A DNA stretch of 64,000 nucleotides. Origin: Irpex lacteus (lineage: Eukaryota > Basidiomycota > Agaricomycetes > Polyporales > Irpicaceae). Location of the stretch: the NCBI GenBank assembly GCA_001986395.2, contig MQVO02000006.1, positions 992,001 through 1,056,000 on the forward strand, read 5' to 3'. Under the pieces are notes generated by a model. That model made no database searches. It saw only the letters and a list, made by a program, of their open reading frames with translations, and was not told where the DNA came from. Of this stretch, positions 23,288 through 34,784 are shown one piece after another; positions within the stretch are counted from its first letter, which is position 1, and each line of letters opens with the position of its first letter. Position numbers and translations under genes: made by a program.

Positions 23288-26200
23288 ATGGATATCAAGG
23301 AAAACCTGAGCGCAGGGCGACCAGGCGTAAGTTGCCAGCACGTCGTCTACTGTCACCCCACACCTCCTAAACCGCGTCCTTTGTTCTCAGATGACGCCCT
23401 TTATCAAGCCGGAACCTCAAGAGTCGCGCATATATCCGCTGGGAAGCTCTCAGGGTCTCCCGGGGGCAATTGCTGATGAAAGAGTGCCTGTCAAATCTGA
23501 AGTGACTGATGCTGCGCGCGTGGTATGTGATTCATTAATGTAACAAAGAACATTGTGTCTAATTAGCTTGTTGCATGAACGCGTCTCAGTTTATTGATAG
23601 AGGACTTCCTGTTCCTTCGTACGCCTCTGGGTCATCTACACTCAACACTGTAAACAGTGTGCCCTCGGCTGTCGCTAAGCGCGACGGTGTCGATATGGCG
23701 GACGCGTCGATATCTTCGAACGCGTTCTTGAATCCTGCGGAAGTTAAGAAACCACTGTACACTGTATATCAATATGCAGGACAGATTGTGTACCAGCCCG
23801 AGGATGCTTTGAAGGAAGGCACAGCGATGGTGAAGACATTGAAAACTAATATTCGGGAGAAGCTGAAGCTAGGAAAGTTACGTGAAGAGGTTTGGTTGCG
23901 CGAAATTGAAAGGTCAGTTCGTCGAAATTGTGTCACTGCAGCAGCATCTCACTGTTCGTGACGGATAGCCTTCAGAACCAGGGCGCACCCACCACTATGA
24001 TTGCAGTCTGTGGTGGTGAGTATATGCTGCTCATCGTGTAACGTATAGCTACTTATGCGTATTGTTAGCAACTGGAGCTGGGAAGTCCTCCATCTTGAAC
24101 GCTATTCTGGATGGTGAGCAGTTTCGAGGCTCTGTGTCAGTCTGGCTCAGCTGACGGACATCTTTCAAGACAACATTGTGCCGACTTCTGGGATGCGAGG
24201 TCAGTTCTTTTTAGGTGAAGCAGTGTTGGCGATACCGAATTACTCTCGTAGCGTGTACCGCTGTAGTCACAGAAATAGCCCATCATGCGAAGAAGACGAT
24301 TGAGGGCGACGTCTCGTTTTTGTCTGAAGCGGAGTGGCGCCAGGAGCTTACCGTGCTTCTCGATGACCTCGTCGACGAGGACGGAAACCTCAAGAGGAGC
24401 ACAGACTTGCGCTCCGACGCAGGTGTAGCTTGGCAAAAGGTAAGTGAATTCTAGATAAATGCTTCTATCGCTTGGCTTATCTGTGCGACAGGTCCACGCC
24501 GTCTATCCCGCAGTCTCGCCAGAGCAGCTCATTAGGATGTCTGTCGAACAGATCATTGCACTCGACCAGAGTACGTCTGTCATTCGTATTGATGATGCCT
24601 GTTGCTCATCCGGCTTAGATGTTGCTCGCATTCTTGGAACGACCAAGCACATTGTAGCAAATGACTCTAAGGCGTTCGCCAAGGAGATCGGGAAGTACAT
24701 TGATTCAAAGGATCAAAAGCGCGGCGAGAAGTCCAAGAAGGACAAGGCGAAGGAGAAAGAGAAGAAAGAGAAGCAGAACGGCAAGAGTCTCATCGAGAAG
24801 ATGCGCGAGCAGAACAAGAGCAAGAACGCATCCCTTGGGATTGGAGCCGGCCAGGGGTCCAAGTCTTCCGCCAAACCGGAAGACGACCCCGACGGTCCCG
24901 CATACTGGCCCCTCATTCGACAAGTCCAGGTGAAGTGTAATGCGAAGGCACTCTCGACTGGCGCGATTCTCGTTGACCTGCCTGGTGTTGCCGACGCGAA
25001 TGCTGCTCGTAACAACATTGCGAAGGATTATATGAAGAAGTGTGATTGCATTTGGATTCTTGCTCCTATCACAAGGGCTGTCGATGACAAGACCGCGCGA
25101 GGTAGGAGTATACATTCTGCTCTGACTATCATCGCTTCATATAGTGGATTACAGATCTTATGGGTGACGCCTTCAAGATGCAGTTGATGAGTAAGTGTGC
25201 ATAAATTTCCTCAAGTTTCAGAGAGCTGACTATTTTCTAGTGGGTAAGTTTAAAATGCTGCCGCTCACCAATGACGTGAAGCTCACGGCTCGCGAACCCC
25301 ACACTCAATAGACGGAAAGTAAGCAGCTCTTGCCGACTCCTCCTGAATTCACTTACTAATACTCTTCCCATTAGTTACGACGATAATGCTATCACCTTCA
25401 TTGGTACGCCGTACGTCTGAGCCGGATATACACACCACTTACATCTCTCTTCTATGAAGCCACGAAATGCGACGATATCTCTTGCTCGGAGGTAATCCGC
25501 GCGTTACGCTTAGAGGATGATCCCGAGCTCCAGAAGATTGAAGATGAAATTGACACCTGTAACGTGGAGACAGAGGACTGGAAGGAGAAGAAAGCAGAAG
25601 CAGAGGCCAACGCGAAAGGTACCTCCACATTCTAACAACGTCAAATGTTACACCTGACACTCCATCCGTGTGTAGCCACTGATCAGGTTCTCAAGCAACT
25701 TCGTCCTCAGCTCGCTGAATACGAAGAACATCTTAAGGCTTTGCGGAACGGAGAGACGTTCATACCGAAACTCACCGCTAAGAAGAAGACTCAAGCCACC
25801 AGCGACGACGACATCGAGGGCTCCGATTCGGACTCGGATAAGGACGAATCACCGCGCGGTAAGAAGCGAAAGAGCAATAGCAGTAGAGCCAAGGCTTCTA
25901 AGCGTCGCAAGAGCGGCGGCGACGACGATTTTATCGATGATGACGAGGACGAGGAGCTGGTGTTTTCGGATTCAGAGAGCGAGCACGGGCGTAGTTCAGG
26001 TCCTGGCAGCGACCCCGAGTCTTCATCGTCAGAGGAAGAATCCGAGGATGAAGACGCGATGGAGGAAGATGTGACTGAAGAGTCATTGCAGGCGCAGATC
26101 AAGGAGGTTCAGGACAATATCAAGCAAGGCAGGATCGACCTGTCGGAGTATCGTCGACTTAGGAAGGAAGCCTCGGATGCTATTGCTGCGTTGAAGAAGA

Positions 26201-28149
26201 GGCAAGTTAAGGCTCAGAGGGAGAAGAATGCGTTCTGCTCTCTCAAACGCTCTGAGGTAACGACGGTGTTCTCTACTGTCATGCAACAATGCTGATAGAA
26301 TATTGGGTTGTAGTTCTCTCGAGATGTGCTCAAGGAGGACTTCCGCGTGGGTCTCAAGGACTTGGACGGTGAGTTCCTTGATTTTCAGCCGGTACATGAG
26401 GTCTTATGAGATTATGCAGATGCTGCTGCTGAGCAAAGGGATCCGGACAACTTCGATCCCACCGTCGACATTCGTGGTAAGCGTTCAACTGTCCTGACTA
26501 TCATTTGTGGCCTTGACCATTTCTTTAGATTATAATGCGATCAATCTTCCTGTGTTCACTTGCTCCTCTCGTGACTATGTGCGTCTCAAAGGACAAGTAC
26601 AAGGAGACGGTGACCCTACCTGCTTCTCGAAAGTCGAGGACACGGGCGTTCCTGCCTTGCAGGACTGGTGTCATCACCTGACAGTTGCATCCAGAGAACG
26701 GGCAGCCAGGAACTTCCTCACGCATCTGCGAACCTTTGCCAACTCCGTCAAGGTGTATATGGAAGGCAGCGCAGATGTCACACAAGCAGATCGCGAGGCC
26801 CTAAAAGAGGCATGGGAGTCCAGTATTCCCGATGATGCCTCGGACGGCGATATATTCGGCGCGGGATGGGCCAGCTCTGATGACCTCCTTGACCTCCCTG
26901 GGCTCGCTATGCTGGCCGATCCCCTGGGAAGTCACGGTGGTTTGTATTCCTTGAATAGCACTACTCGCAAGGAGCCTAAAGTCGATCGATACGGTGAACT
27001 CGTTGGTGTTACGCCGCGTCTTGTCCGAGTATGTGCTCTTCTGCAGGCGGTCAGGTCAATTATTGACACGACATTTCGTAGGACTTCGCCGATGTTGTTG
27101 AAGACTGCGTGGATGAGCTAAAGAAGAAATTCCAAGATGGCCTGGCGGAGAAATGTCGCATTGGGGCTACCAACGTACGCGAAACTATACTTGCTCGCTA
27201 TTCATATTCTATATTGACGTGTCTTTAGGCTGCTTCGGCTGCTGTTGAAACCTCAGACAACTTTGCGGCATCAATGCACTGGGCAACGTACAGAGCCAGT
27301 AAGTTACAACCTCCGTAGATGTGCAACCTATTCCTCAGCGTATACCTAGCACTTCGCCGTCATGGATCCTGGCGACAGGATCTCAACGTCGAGCTCAGTA
27401 ATCCTTTCACCCGCCAGATCGCAAGTACCTGGTCCCAAGTGTTCGAAGCCGATCTTTTCGGCGGGTTTGAGAAAGCCACGAATGACGCCATTGCCAAGTT
27501 GATGAAGGAAATCGAGGGCTCTGCTGCACCTGGGCTTAAGGATCGGGTTCGCGTTCAAGGCGAGCTGGCCTTGGACGAGGCGCGTATCGCTTTGCAGAAG
27601 ACAATCGATGTTGTCAAGGATACTATCAACACGCAGCAGAAGGAGGTGTCTAGGTGTCTCGCTCCTCATGTTCAGAACCAGCTCTTCGACGGCTACGAGA
27701 CAGCTATGCAAGAGCGAGGCAGGGGAAGTGTCGCTCGACAGAAGGTAAGCTCAAATCACTTTGGACGCCGTGCCTGCTCACTCGAGAGACCAGGCTGTGT
27801 TCCACAACATCGTCAATGAGATCAAGAACGAAATGTTTGATGATGCTGCAGACGTTATTCTTGGAAGACTGGCCGAGGCTGCCGAAGCTGTCGGAAAGGC
27901 TCTCGGTGAAGCACTGCAAGCTTTGGCAGAGAAGGTCAGCTTTATGTCGTCACTTGCATTTTGTACGCTTAACACCCTTCGTAGGTTGAAGTCAGTGTCG
28001 CCGTTCTCTGGGAGGGCACCAAGGATAACCCCGAACAAGAGCGAGCCCGCGCAGAAGTTATTGCTGTCGTTCAGCAAATAATGAACCAAGTCCAGCTGTG
28101 GCAGACCGCTGCCCAATCCGCTCGTGTAGCGTCGCACTCCTTTGTGTGA
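23288..28149 (+). CDS. SLIP-GC-like nuclear GTPase (dynamin-type P-loop)
   Basis: 23 exons give 1218 residues: 23288-23326, 23391-23522, 23590-23912, 23969-24015, 24069-24113, 24170-24199, 24252-24439, 24492-24570, 24619-25101, 25155-25190, 25241-25243, 25312-25318, 25375-25403, 25460-25618, 25676-26256, 26314-26368, 26420-26476, 26529-27028, 27082-27174, 27229-27298, 27350-27744, 27794-27934, 27985-28149. GTPase motifs are G1 GATGAGKSS (about residue 180), a threonine in TSGMRACTAVVTE as G2, G3 DLPGVAD (about 413) and G4 TKCD (about 483). A long insertion (about 560-660) carries GKKRKSNSS-type basic nuclear signals and dense Ser/Asp/Glu runs, flanked by coiled coil. The C-terminal 450 residues are mostly helical, as in dynamin-like stalks. 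The nearest described family is vertebrate nuclear GTPase SLIP-GC; large basidiomycete families of this kind exist but have no known function. Exons 11 and 12 are only 3 and 7 nt. Confidence 0.85.
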
Positions 28150-28614
28150 AGCACCTCCAGAGCCCCCTAGAATCCCTCCAACTCGTTTCGAATTCTATTA
28201 ATGACGGCATAGAAGTTCTTCATCATTGTCGGCCGTTAATCATACCGTATACCATCTCATTATGCTTCAGCTTTCGTCCTTTCGTCTTCGTTTTCGTCCC
28301 GTAAAGTTATTGGCTATGTTGTATCGCCCTAGGCGTCCTTACCTCACAATCACACTGGCGTTGCTGCCGTGTTGACCATGTACTCGTACGATGCTTATCG
28401 TAAACGTGGCTGCAGTGCTGACCTCGTAATTGTCATACCCTACCAGCGGTTTGTTATAGAATGTTATGGAATATATAGATGCAATTGCTATTACAACGGC
28501 GCCCGTAGTCGCTCGTATAGAATAAGTAATCTAAACACGAAGCAGAATGTCTCTAATAGTACAAATGAGAGTGTATGTATGGGGTTTCCCGTCCATGAAC
28601 GACAGACAGACATA
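28150..28614. other. Convergent 3' region, GTPase and MFS genes
   Basis: 465 bp between two stop codons; no coding signal recognised. Confidence 0.6.
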
Positions 28615-30911
28615 TCAGTGCAATGCGAACGGTGACTTTGCCCGTAGTCTTGCGCCCATATGGCCGAAGACGAACGGCAATGGTGCACAGAGTGTCATGA
28701 TACCGGCCAGAAGGGCGGTAGCACCCACTGTTCCCAGTTTCTGGTACATTTGACCGGCGAATAGTGGGAAGGCTGCGGCAAAGGATGATCGTGCGAAGGC
28801 GTTGGCAGACATAGCCGACGCGGCCATTGGGCGATAGGCAACGACGAGGTACGTGAAGGTGCCGCTGAAGCAGAGAATGAAGCCGGCTCCGAAGCCAGTT
28901 GATGCAAGGATAGGCACGATCCAGGGAATTGAGGGGTACGTGGTAAACGCCAGCCAGAACATGCTGGCAGGGACGATGACAGCGCCCACTTTACTCGGGA
29001 GTAGACACTCTTCGGGAGCGATGGGTCTGCCAGCTGCTTTCTTCACGGTATAACTAGATCGAACACACGAAGTTATGAGTGACAAATCGAATGGAGTGAG
29101 AAAAGTACACACATAATCAAGTAGATGTTGACGACCATTCCGATAAGCATGCCCGTGCCAATGCCAAGGAAAGACATGCCAATCTGTTGGATGGAGAAAC
29201 CGTGCTTGCCGAAGATGACGGGGAAGGCTTGGAATGTCAAGTAGAGAATACCGAACATGATGGCACACCACATGTCGAGCGCAAGATTCATTCTGTCGAG
29301 AAGCAAGAGTTCTTTGATTCTCGTGTTAGCATCGCGCGCCTTAAGCATTAGATTGAGTGTACTTACCGAATGGCCGGTAGCAACTGATCATGATAGCTTG
29401 CATAAGTGTGCCCTCACGTCTTTCCAAGGAAGCATAGTAGCGAGGATCCTTGGTCTTCTTCCTCAATCTAGATTGAATTAGTTGTCAGTTTATCTGTGAA
29501 TACGTCTCGGTATGAAGGACTGACGTCTTAGCCTTGGATTTCATCAGGACTGGCGGATAGGTCTCCGGAACACCCTGAGACATGAATTAGAATTGAACCA
29601 GGCTGGCAAGGGATAATTGAGACATACGACAAGAATCATGATCCATTCCACGAAAACCCAAACAATGAGCACTCGGTACGTCCATCTCCAGTCCGTATTC
29701 TGATTGATGAATCTGCAACATAATCAGCATTTTCATCGTTTGCGCTGATTAGTAGACTACTCACCCGGACAGAAGAGGGCCGAGAGCAGGACCAATGAAG
29801 GGCGCCAGAGTATACATTGCCATTGGACTGCCAACCCAGCAATCTATGAGCCACGATATTAAAGAAACAAGATGAAGAATAACGTACATAGCTGTCTTCG
29901 CCGGCGTAAATATATCACTGACGGTACCACCCGCGACACTCAAGAATGCGGAACTGAAGAAACCGGTGAGGAACCTGAAAATCAAGAAGACCTCTGTATC
30001 CAGGAGAAAGTATTATGAGCGGTCGATATTGCCTTCTTTGTGCATGATCAACTCACCGATGTCGGGCGTGAATGCCACGGGGAACGAGAAGGCGAAGAAG
30101 AAAAAGTAGGAGATGACATAAATTAGTCTGCGACCGTAAATTTCGGAGAGAGGGCCAACGAGGAGGGGACCGATTGCTATTCAAACCCGAATGAGTTATC
30201 AAAGTTACCATATCGAATAAGGATTGCGGCGTACCCAAACCAATAACGTATGTTGATACACCAAGAATGGAGACTTCCTTTGGTACGTGAAGCGAGCGCA
30301 CGGTTCCTGGCTCTGCGAAGGATGCCTACACATCGAAAGCGGATTAGTGACTTCCGAGCAAGAGTTGACGAAGACTTGGGCCATCTACGCACCATAGACG
30401 AAGCGCAAGTACTACACAAGGCACCCGAACTGACCACGAACACGATGAGACACTTCCTTAGGAACGAAAAGTTCTTCGGGTCCTCATCCTCGTCCAATGT
30501 GCCCACAAAGTACGCCAGATCCTTCTCCTCCTGTAGTGTCAACTCCGAGTCCTCCGGCACCAATCCGGGGGACTTCTCGCCAGGGGAATGTCCATCGTGT
30601 AGATGTACCGGTGTGGGCATCGATATCGAAGACTCGCGTCTGAACCCTCGCGGCTTCGGTTCCATAGCCTCCTCGACATCGAGATCGACAGGCGCTGGCG
30701 TGAGGGAGACGTTGTATTGATTGGCGTAGAATGGGGAGTTGAGAGGCTGGTTGGCCATCGCGCGGAGGGCGTAACTTGCAGAGAGTCGTCGTGGATCCGG
30801 CTGGTGCGAGAACCGCCGGGAGTCTATCGAGACTCGTCGTGCATCGGTGGAAACTTGGCGCGATTCAATGGATATCCTGGAAGACCATCGTCTGCTTGGG
30901 TCGCCAACCAT
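28615..30911 (-). CDS. MFS transporter, DHA1 polyamine/drug exporter (TPO1-like)
   Basis: Ten exons on the minus strand (30911-30393, 30325-30235, 30176-30057, 29993-29888, 29827-29765, 29712-29628, 29574-29525, 29467-29367, 29311-29113, 29053-28615) give 590 residues. A long cytoplasmic N-terminus (about 155 residues) with repeated Arg-x-Val-Ser/Arg-Arg-x-Ser motifs precedes twelve membrane segments. DHA1 signatures: EVSILGVSTYVIGLG, GPLLVGPLSEIYGRR (motif A), FRFLTGFFSSAFLSVAGGTVSDIF (TM4-5), MYTLAPFIGPALGPLLSG (motif C), and RPMAASAMSANAFARSSFAAAFPLF. This matches fungal Tpo1-type plasma-membrane proton antiporters for polyamines and drugs; substrate is inferred. The intron before exon 9 ends in AAAG after a GCTAAC branch site. 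A TATATAA lies 150 bp upstream. Confidence 0.88.
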
Positions 30912-32263
30912 GTTGATTGGTTATGAGGCTGAGGCTGTATTAAAGATACTAGAGGCGAAGTTATAAGAATTTATAACAAGAAGAAAGAATATAGACTAGC
31001 GAGGAAAGGAAGATGGATCGAAGAAGGGCCTCACCATTCAACTAAGGCGGGGCGCACATCTTATATACTCTCCTCCCTCGGTGTCGGATGTTCCACGCCA
31101 GTTAATCATCGGCTAAAAGGCAAGTAGAGGTGTCTGGAGGCCTCTGCAAGGCTCGCGATTGGTTCGCGGCCTGCGCGTCAGGGTTATACGCCTCACTGGC
31201 ATTGTGGATTGTCGGCGCCTGAGACGGCTAAACGGGCTTTGGTGTGATGGTCTGTAGGGAGGAGTGGAACAATGTCAGGGATGCATCACGACGCCCGGAT
31301 CGAGCTGTCTAGCAACTTACGGATAATTGCCTGTGCGCACAGCAAACTGGGACTGCCGGTGTAGGCGCATCACGACGAGAGAAGTCGTCTCAGCCGTGCG
31401 AATGATGTAGGCAGGAGCGCACGCCTCGCTCTGCATCATCGGGCAGACATATGCACAGAGCTAGAAGCGAGCAAATCCTCCTGGGAAACAAGGCTGTTCG
31501 ACGCTATGGAGCCCGTGATGCGTGTGCCCGAGGCCTGCAAACATGTCATGATTATGAGTACCTTATGTTGAGCGGATGAAGTCTGTACGTACTTTGTCCA
31601 GGCCTTTAGAAGAGTACTGCGCGTCGTCAAATTGCACGGCCACAAGAGCAGTCTATTACTGTTCTTGAGGCCGTAAAATTAAGTACACGCAGCTCTTGCT
31701 TTCCAGCCCTGGCAGTCGAAGTTCAAGTGAAAGGAATTGGGCGCTAGGCAATCAAAGCCTTAATCGGCATTGCCCGTTGGAACAGCTGCTGGAACACCGG
31801 TCCGCAATCGAGGTTAGGGTTTGTCCCTGTGACGGCATTGCGATTGCCAGAGATTCAAGTTGCCAGCCACAGTGGTGATGGGTGCACCAAGGCGCGGTAA
31901 CTCACTCCCAACGAATTAGTAGTGACAAACACCAGAGTAAAAAGACAAGCAGCATCATTAATTCAATGTCCGTCTGCCACAATTATGACGATACAACTAC
32001 GATACAAGTACAGTTGACTTCAAGGTGTCCGTACATATATTCTACAACACCTGGAAGCATCGAGAGCAAGGATGTAGAAGGAATGGAACGCTAGACAGGG
32101 ACGCATACATTGCGGAGCCCGGAAGCAGAGCGATGAAGATATGCATAAGGTATATGAGAAGACTGAACGAAAAGATGTAAAGAGAAAAGGCCACACGAAT
32201 CCAGTTCAAGATAGCACTTCAATTGAAGGAACACGTCCGGCATGCCACATGGACCCGCGTTAA
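30912..32263. other. Intergenic region, no recognised gene
   Basis: About 1.35 kb. The right part is the 3' flank of the low-complexity gene and the left part the promoter of the TPO1-like transporter. Only short unconvincing open frames are present. Confidence 0.5.
31061..31067 (-). promoter_or_regulatory. TATA-like element of the TPO1-like transporter
   Basis: TATATAA on the minus strand, 150 bp upstream of the start codon. Function inferred from sequence and position. Confidence 0.35.
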
Positions 32264-32992
32264 TCAGACGCGGTAGATGGGTCTTCCAGACTTATCGACG
32301 GGTCGACCGGTTCGAGCGTCGACATACTCGAACTTGCCAGAGTCATGGTGACTGTGGCCTCCTCCGAACCAGCGACGGAACTTATCGCCGAGCGACTCGG
32401 AGTGACGACGCGGCCGAGAGTGTGAGTGAGAATGGTGGTGTCCAGAGTCGCTCTATTGACGAAGTAAAGACATTAGGAAAATCTCGGAAAGAAGAAGCTA
32501 GAGGGCACGTACGTATGAGACACTGGGTCGCCTGCTACCACTATGGTGGTGCGGGGTTTCATAGTAAACCGGACGCGTTTGGGAATGAGATCGACGACGA
32601 CCAGACGAGGAGACTGTGTACTCCCTCGGTGAGTGCCCATCTCTGCCACTTCTCGACGAGCGAGCGGGTGGAGGATAGTACGCGGTGGAGTAGTGTCCAC
32701 CATGGCCAACACTGCTTGCTCTTCTACGTCTACCGTGACCGCCGTCGCTGTACGCGTAATCGCGCGAGGTAGGGTAATACTGGTGACCACTGGGGGTCTG
32801 GAAGATCACTGGTGGGGTATGCCTGGATCCCGAGCGAGACGATGAACGTCGGGTTTCGATTTGGTAGGTCGGCATTGCTGAGTGTGATGGGGGAGAAGAG
32901 TAGTAGGCTTGGGCGGAGTAGGGGGACGAGGAGTGGTGGTTGTAATAAGGGGTCTGGTAGTTATAGTTTGCAGACTGGGAGTAGAGTGGCAT
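32264..32992 (-). CDS. Hypothetical Ser/His/Tyr/Arg-rich protein with conserved C-terminus
   Basis: Two exons on the minus strand (32992-32513, 32452-32264) give 222 residues, joined by a GT-AG intron of 60 nt. The first 150 residues are low complexity, rich in Tyr, Ser, His and Arg, with SSP, RRRS and SGHQYYP-type motifs and likely disordered. The C-terminal 60 residues look more constrained: ESLGDKFRRWFGGGHSHHDSGKFEYVDARTGR and then PVDKSGRPIYRV at the very end, a compact basic/aromatic tail seen in other agaricomycete hypotheticals as far as I recall. No function can be assigned. An in-frame stop just upstream supports the ATG at 32992; an additional upstream exon is possible. Confidence 0.65.
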
Positions 32993-34653
32993 ATTGTTAA
33001 TGGGCGGGTGGAGGAGGAAGTGTGATGTTCGTCATCTGAGACTCCCCTCGTTTTATCGTCTTTAGGCACAAAGAATAGGGGCGCTTCTTCTTGATCCGTC
33101 CTCTAGATGCCGATCCCGATTCAGCGGCCCGACGTGCGCTCTCTTTATAATCACCCTTCACGGTATCACAGCTCTCAACAACACCGCCAACAGCAAATTC
33201 AGGCGTCGAGTCATCCTCTACGGTACTCGGATATCCGCTTGGCCTCCTGGAACCTCGTGTTGCTCTTTTCACCCCCTTTGATGCACCAGGGTTGCCCCGA
33301 GGCTACCTCGTGCATGATGTGGCCCAATGCACCCACAACTCCAAACCCACTTGCAATTCGTTTTCGTACCGGTAGCGCGTAAAGTTCAACCAGATGTCGC
33401 ACAGAGGCCGTTGCCGGGTCATTGTGCTCCCTAACTGCGCTAACCCGTATGTTTTGCACACTTCTGTAACCGCCTCGCGGCGACAAGAAGGCGTGCTTTC
33501 ACTGCACCGACGTGAACTCTGCCAGAACATACCACGATCTACGCAGACTATACTGCCACGATTTTCCTGAAGATTGCTCGTGACGCCTTAGGTGAGCTAC
33601 TATGCTTGAGAACATCAACTAGAGAAACATCCCGACTGCGCAGGAAATACACGAGGATGGTAATGATGCACCGAGTAAACATGTAATGGGCGCCTCTGGA
33701 ATGAAGGTGTTCATTGCAGTGGCGACAGCGACGTCGTTAACTGCCTTCTTCCCCGCTATTTCGTTCCGAAGGTACCACATGCATGTAGGCCCCAACACAC
33801 TCGATCGTTGAATCAATAACGAACGACGACTTGTCCCCACTGATGCTGGCATTCCTCTCCAGCAGGGTGGTGGCGTCAGAGTTGACCTCGATACACGGCG
33901 TTTACTCAAGTGCTCTTCACACACACACCAGGACACGCAGAACAAAGTTCGAAGCCAATCTTTTCATGCAACCGTTTGCGATAACCCCGGTTGCCTTCTC
34001 CAGCTTAGCATCTCTCGCGTCTCACGCAACGAGAAGAGTCCGATTGCCACACACTCCAAATTTCAAGCCATGGAGATAACTAGGCGAGTAAGCAGTAGGA
34101 AAGGGTCGTCGCTCACTCCTTTCGCTATCTAATCAAATACCACCCATAATTCAACAGCAGGCTAGCCCTGGCTACACACAGAAGATACTCACGTCACGTA
34201 AACTATCTGTCCAGTCTGCATAGACTTCGCGATCTCTTCTAACGATCTGTTGAATGGATGTGTCAGCTGTGGCCCTACAGCTGCCCAACGCGTTGAGAGT
34301 TGTACTTCTGGGCTCCATTTCCGATCTCACTTCACGGTCCCGTACATTGATTCCTACTCGGAATTTTTGCACCTGGATCTATACAGCGTCTACAAACACA
34401 GAGCCTCCACCGCCACATTCCGACCAAAGGCGTTCACGCTGCACCGTTGGATTCAACCATCCGCTATAGTGCGTTTGACTTGAATAGTGGAAGCCCGCTA
34501 GCCCGCTATGAACTACACGGAACGAAGTACGTATAGCCGACTAAACAGGTGAGTAACGATTATCTATTCTTTTCTCGCGTACGCAGCCCAAGCAGGCTTC
34601 TAATCACAACCTCATAGATATCCATGATGCATTAACATTCTTCGGGGCTCGTT

Positions 34654-34676
34654 GTACGTGTAACATCTACACGTAC
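34654..34676. repeat. Perfect inverted repeat (9-bp arms)
   Basis: GTACGTGTA, a 5-base loop, then TACACGTAC. Perfect arms around ACATC in non-coding sequence. Confidence 0.85.
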
Positions 34677-34755
34677 CGCAATTCCACATATGCCTAACGG
34701 TGGTGCGTCTTCCCCCTCGTGCATCAACATCAACGCCATGTCCTTGGTTGATATA

Positions 34756-34784
34756 CAGAAATCTACAGCGTTTGTAGATTTCTG
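34756..34784. repeat. Perfect inverted repeat (12-bp arms)
   Basis: CAGAAATCTACA, loop GCGTT, then TGTAGATTTCTG: 12 perfect base pairs with a 5-base loop. It lies 80 bp from another perfect hairpin. Confidence 0.9.
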
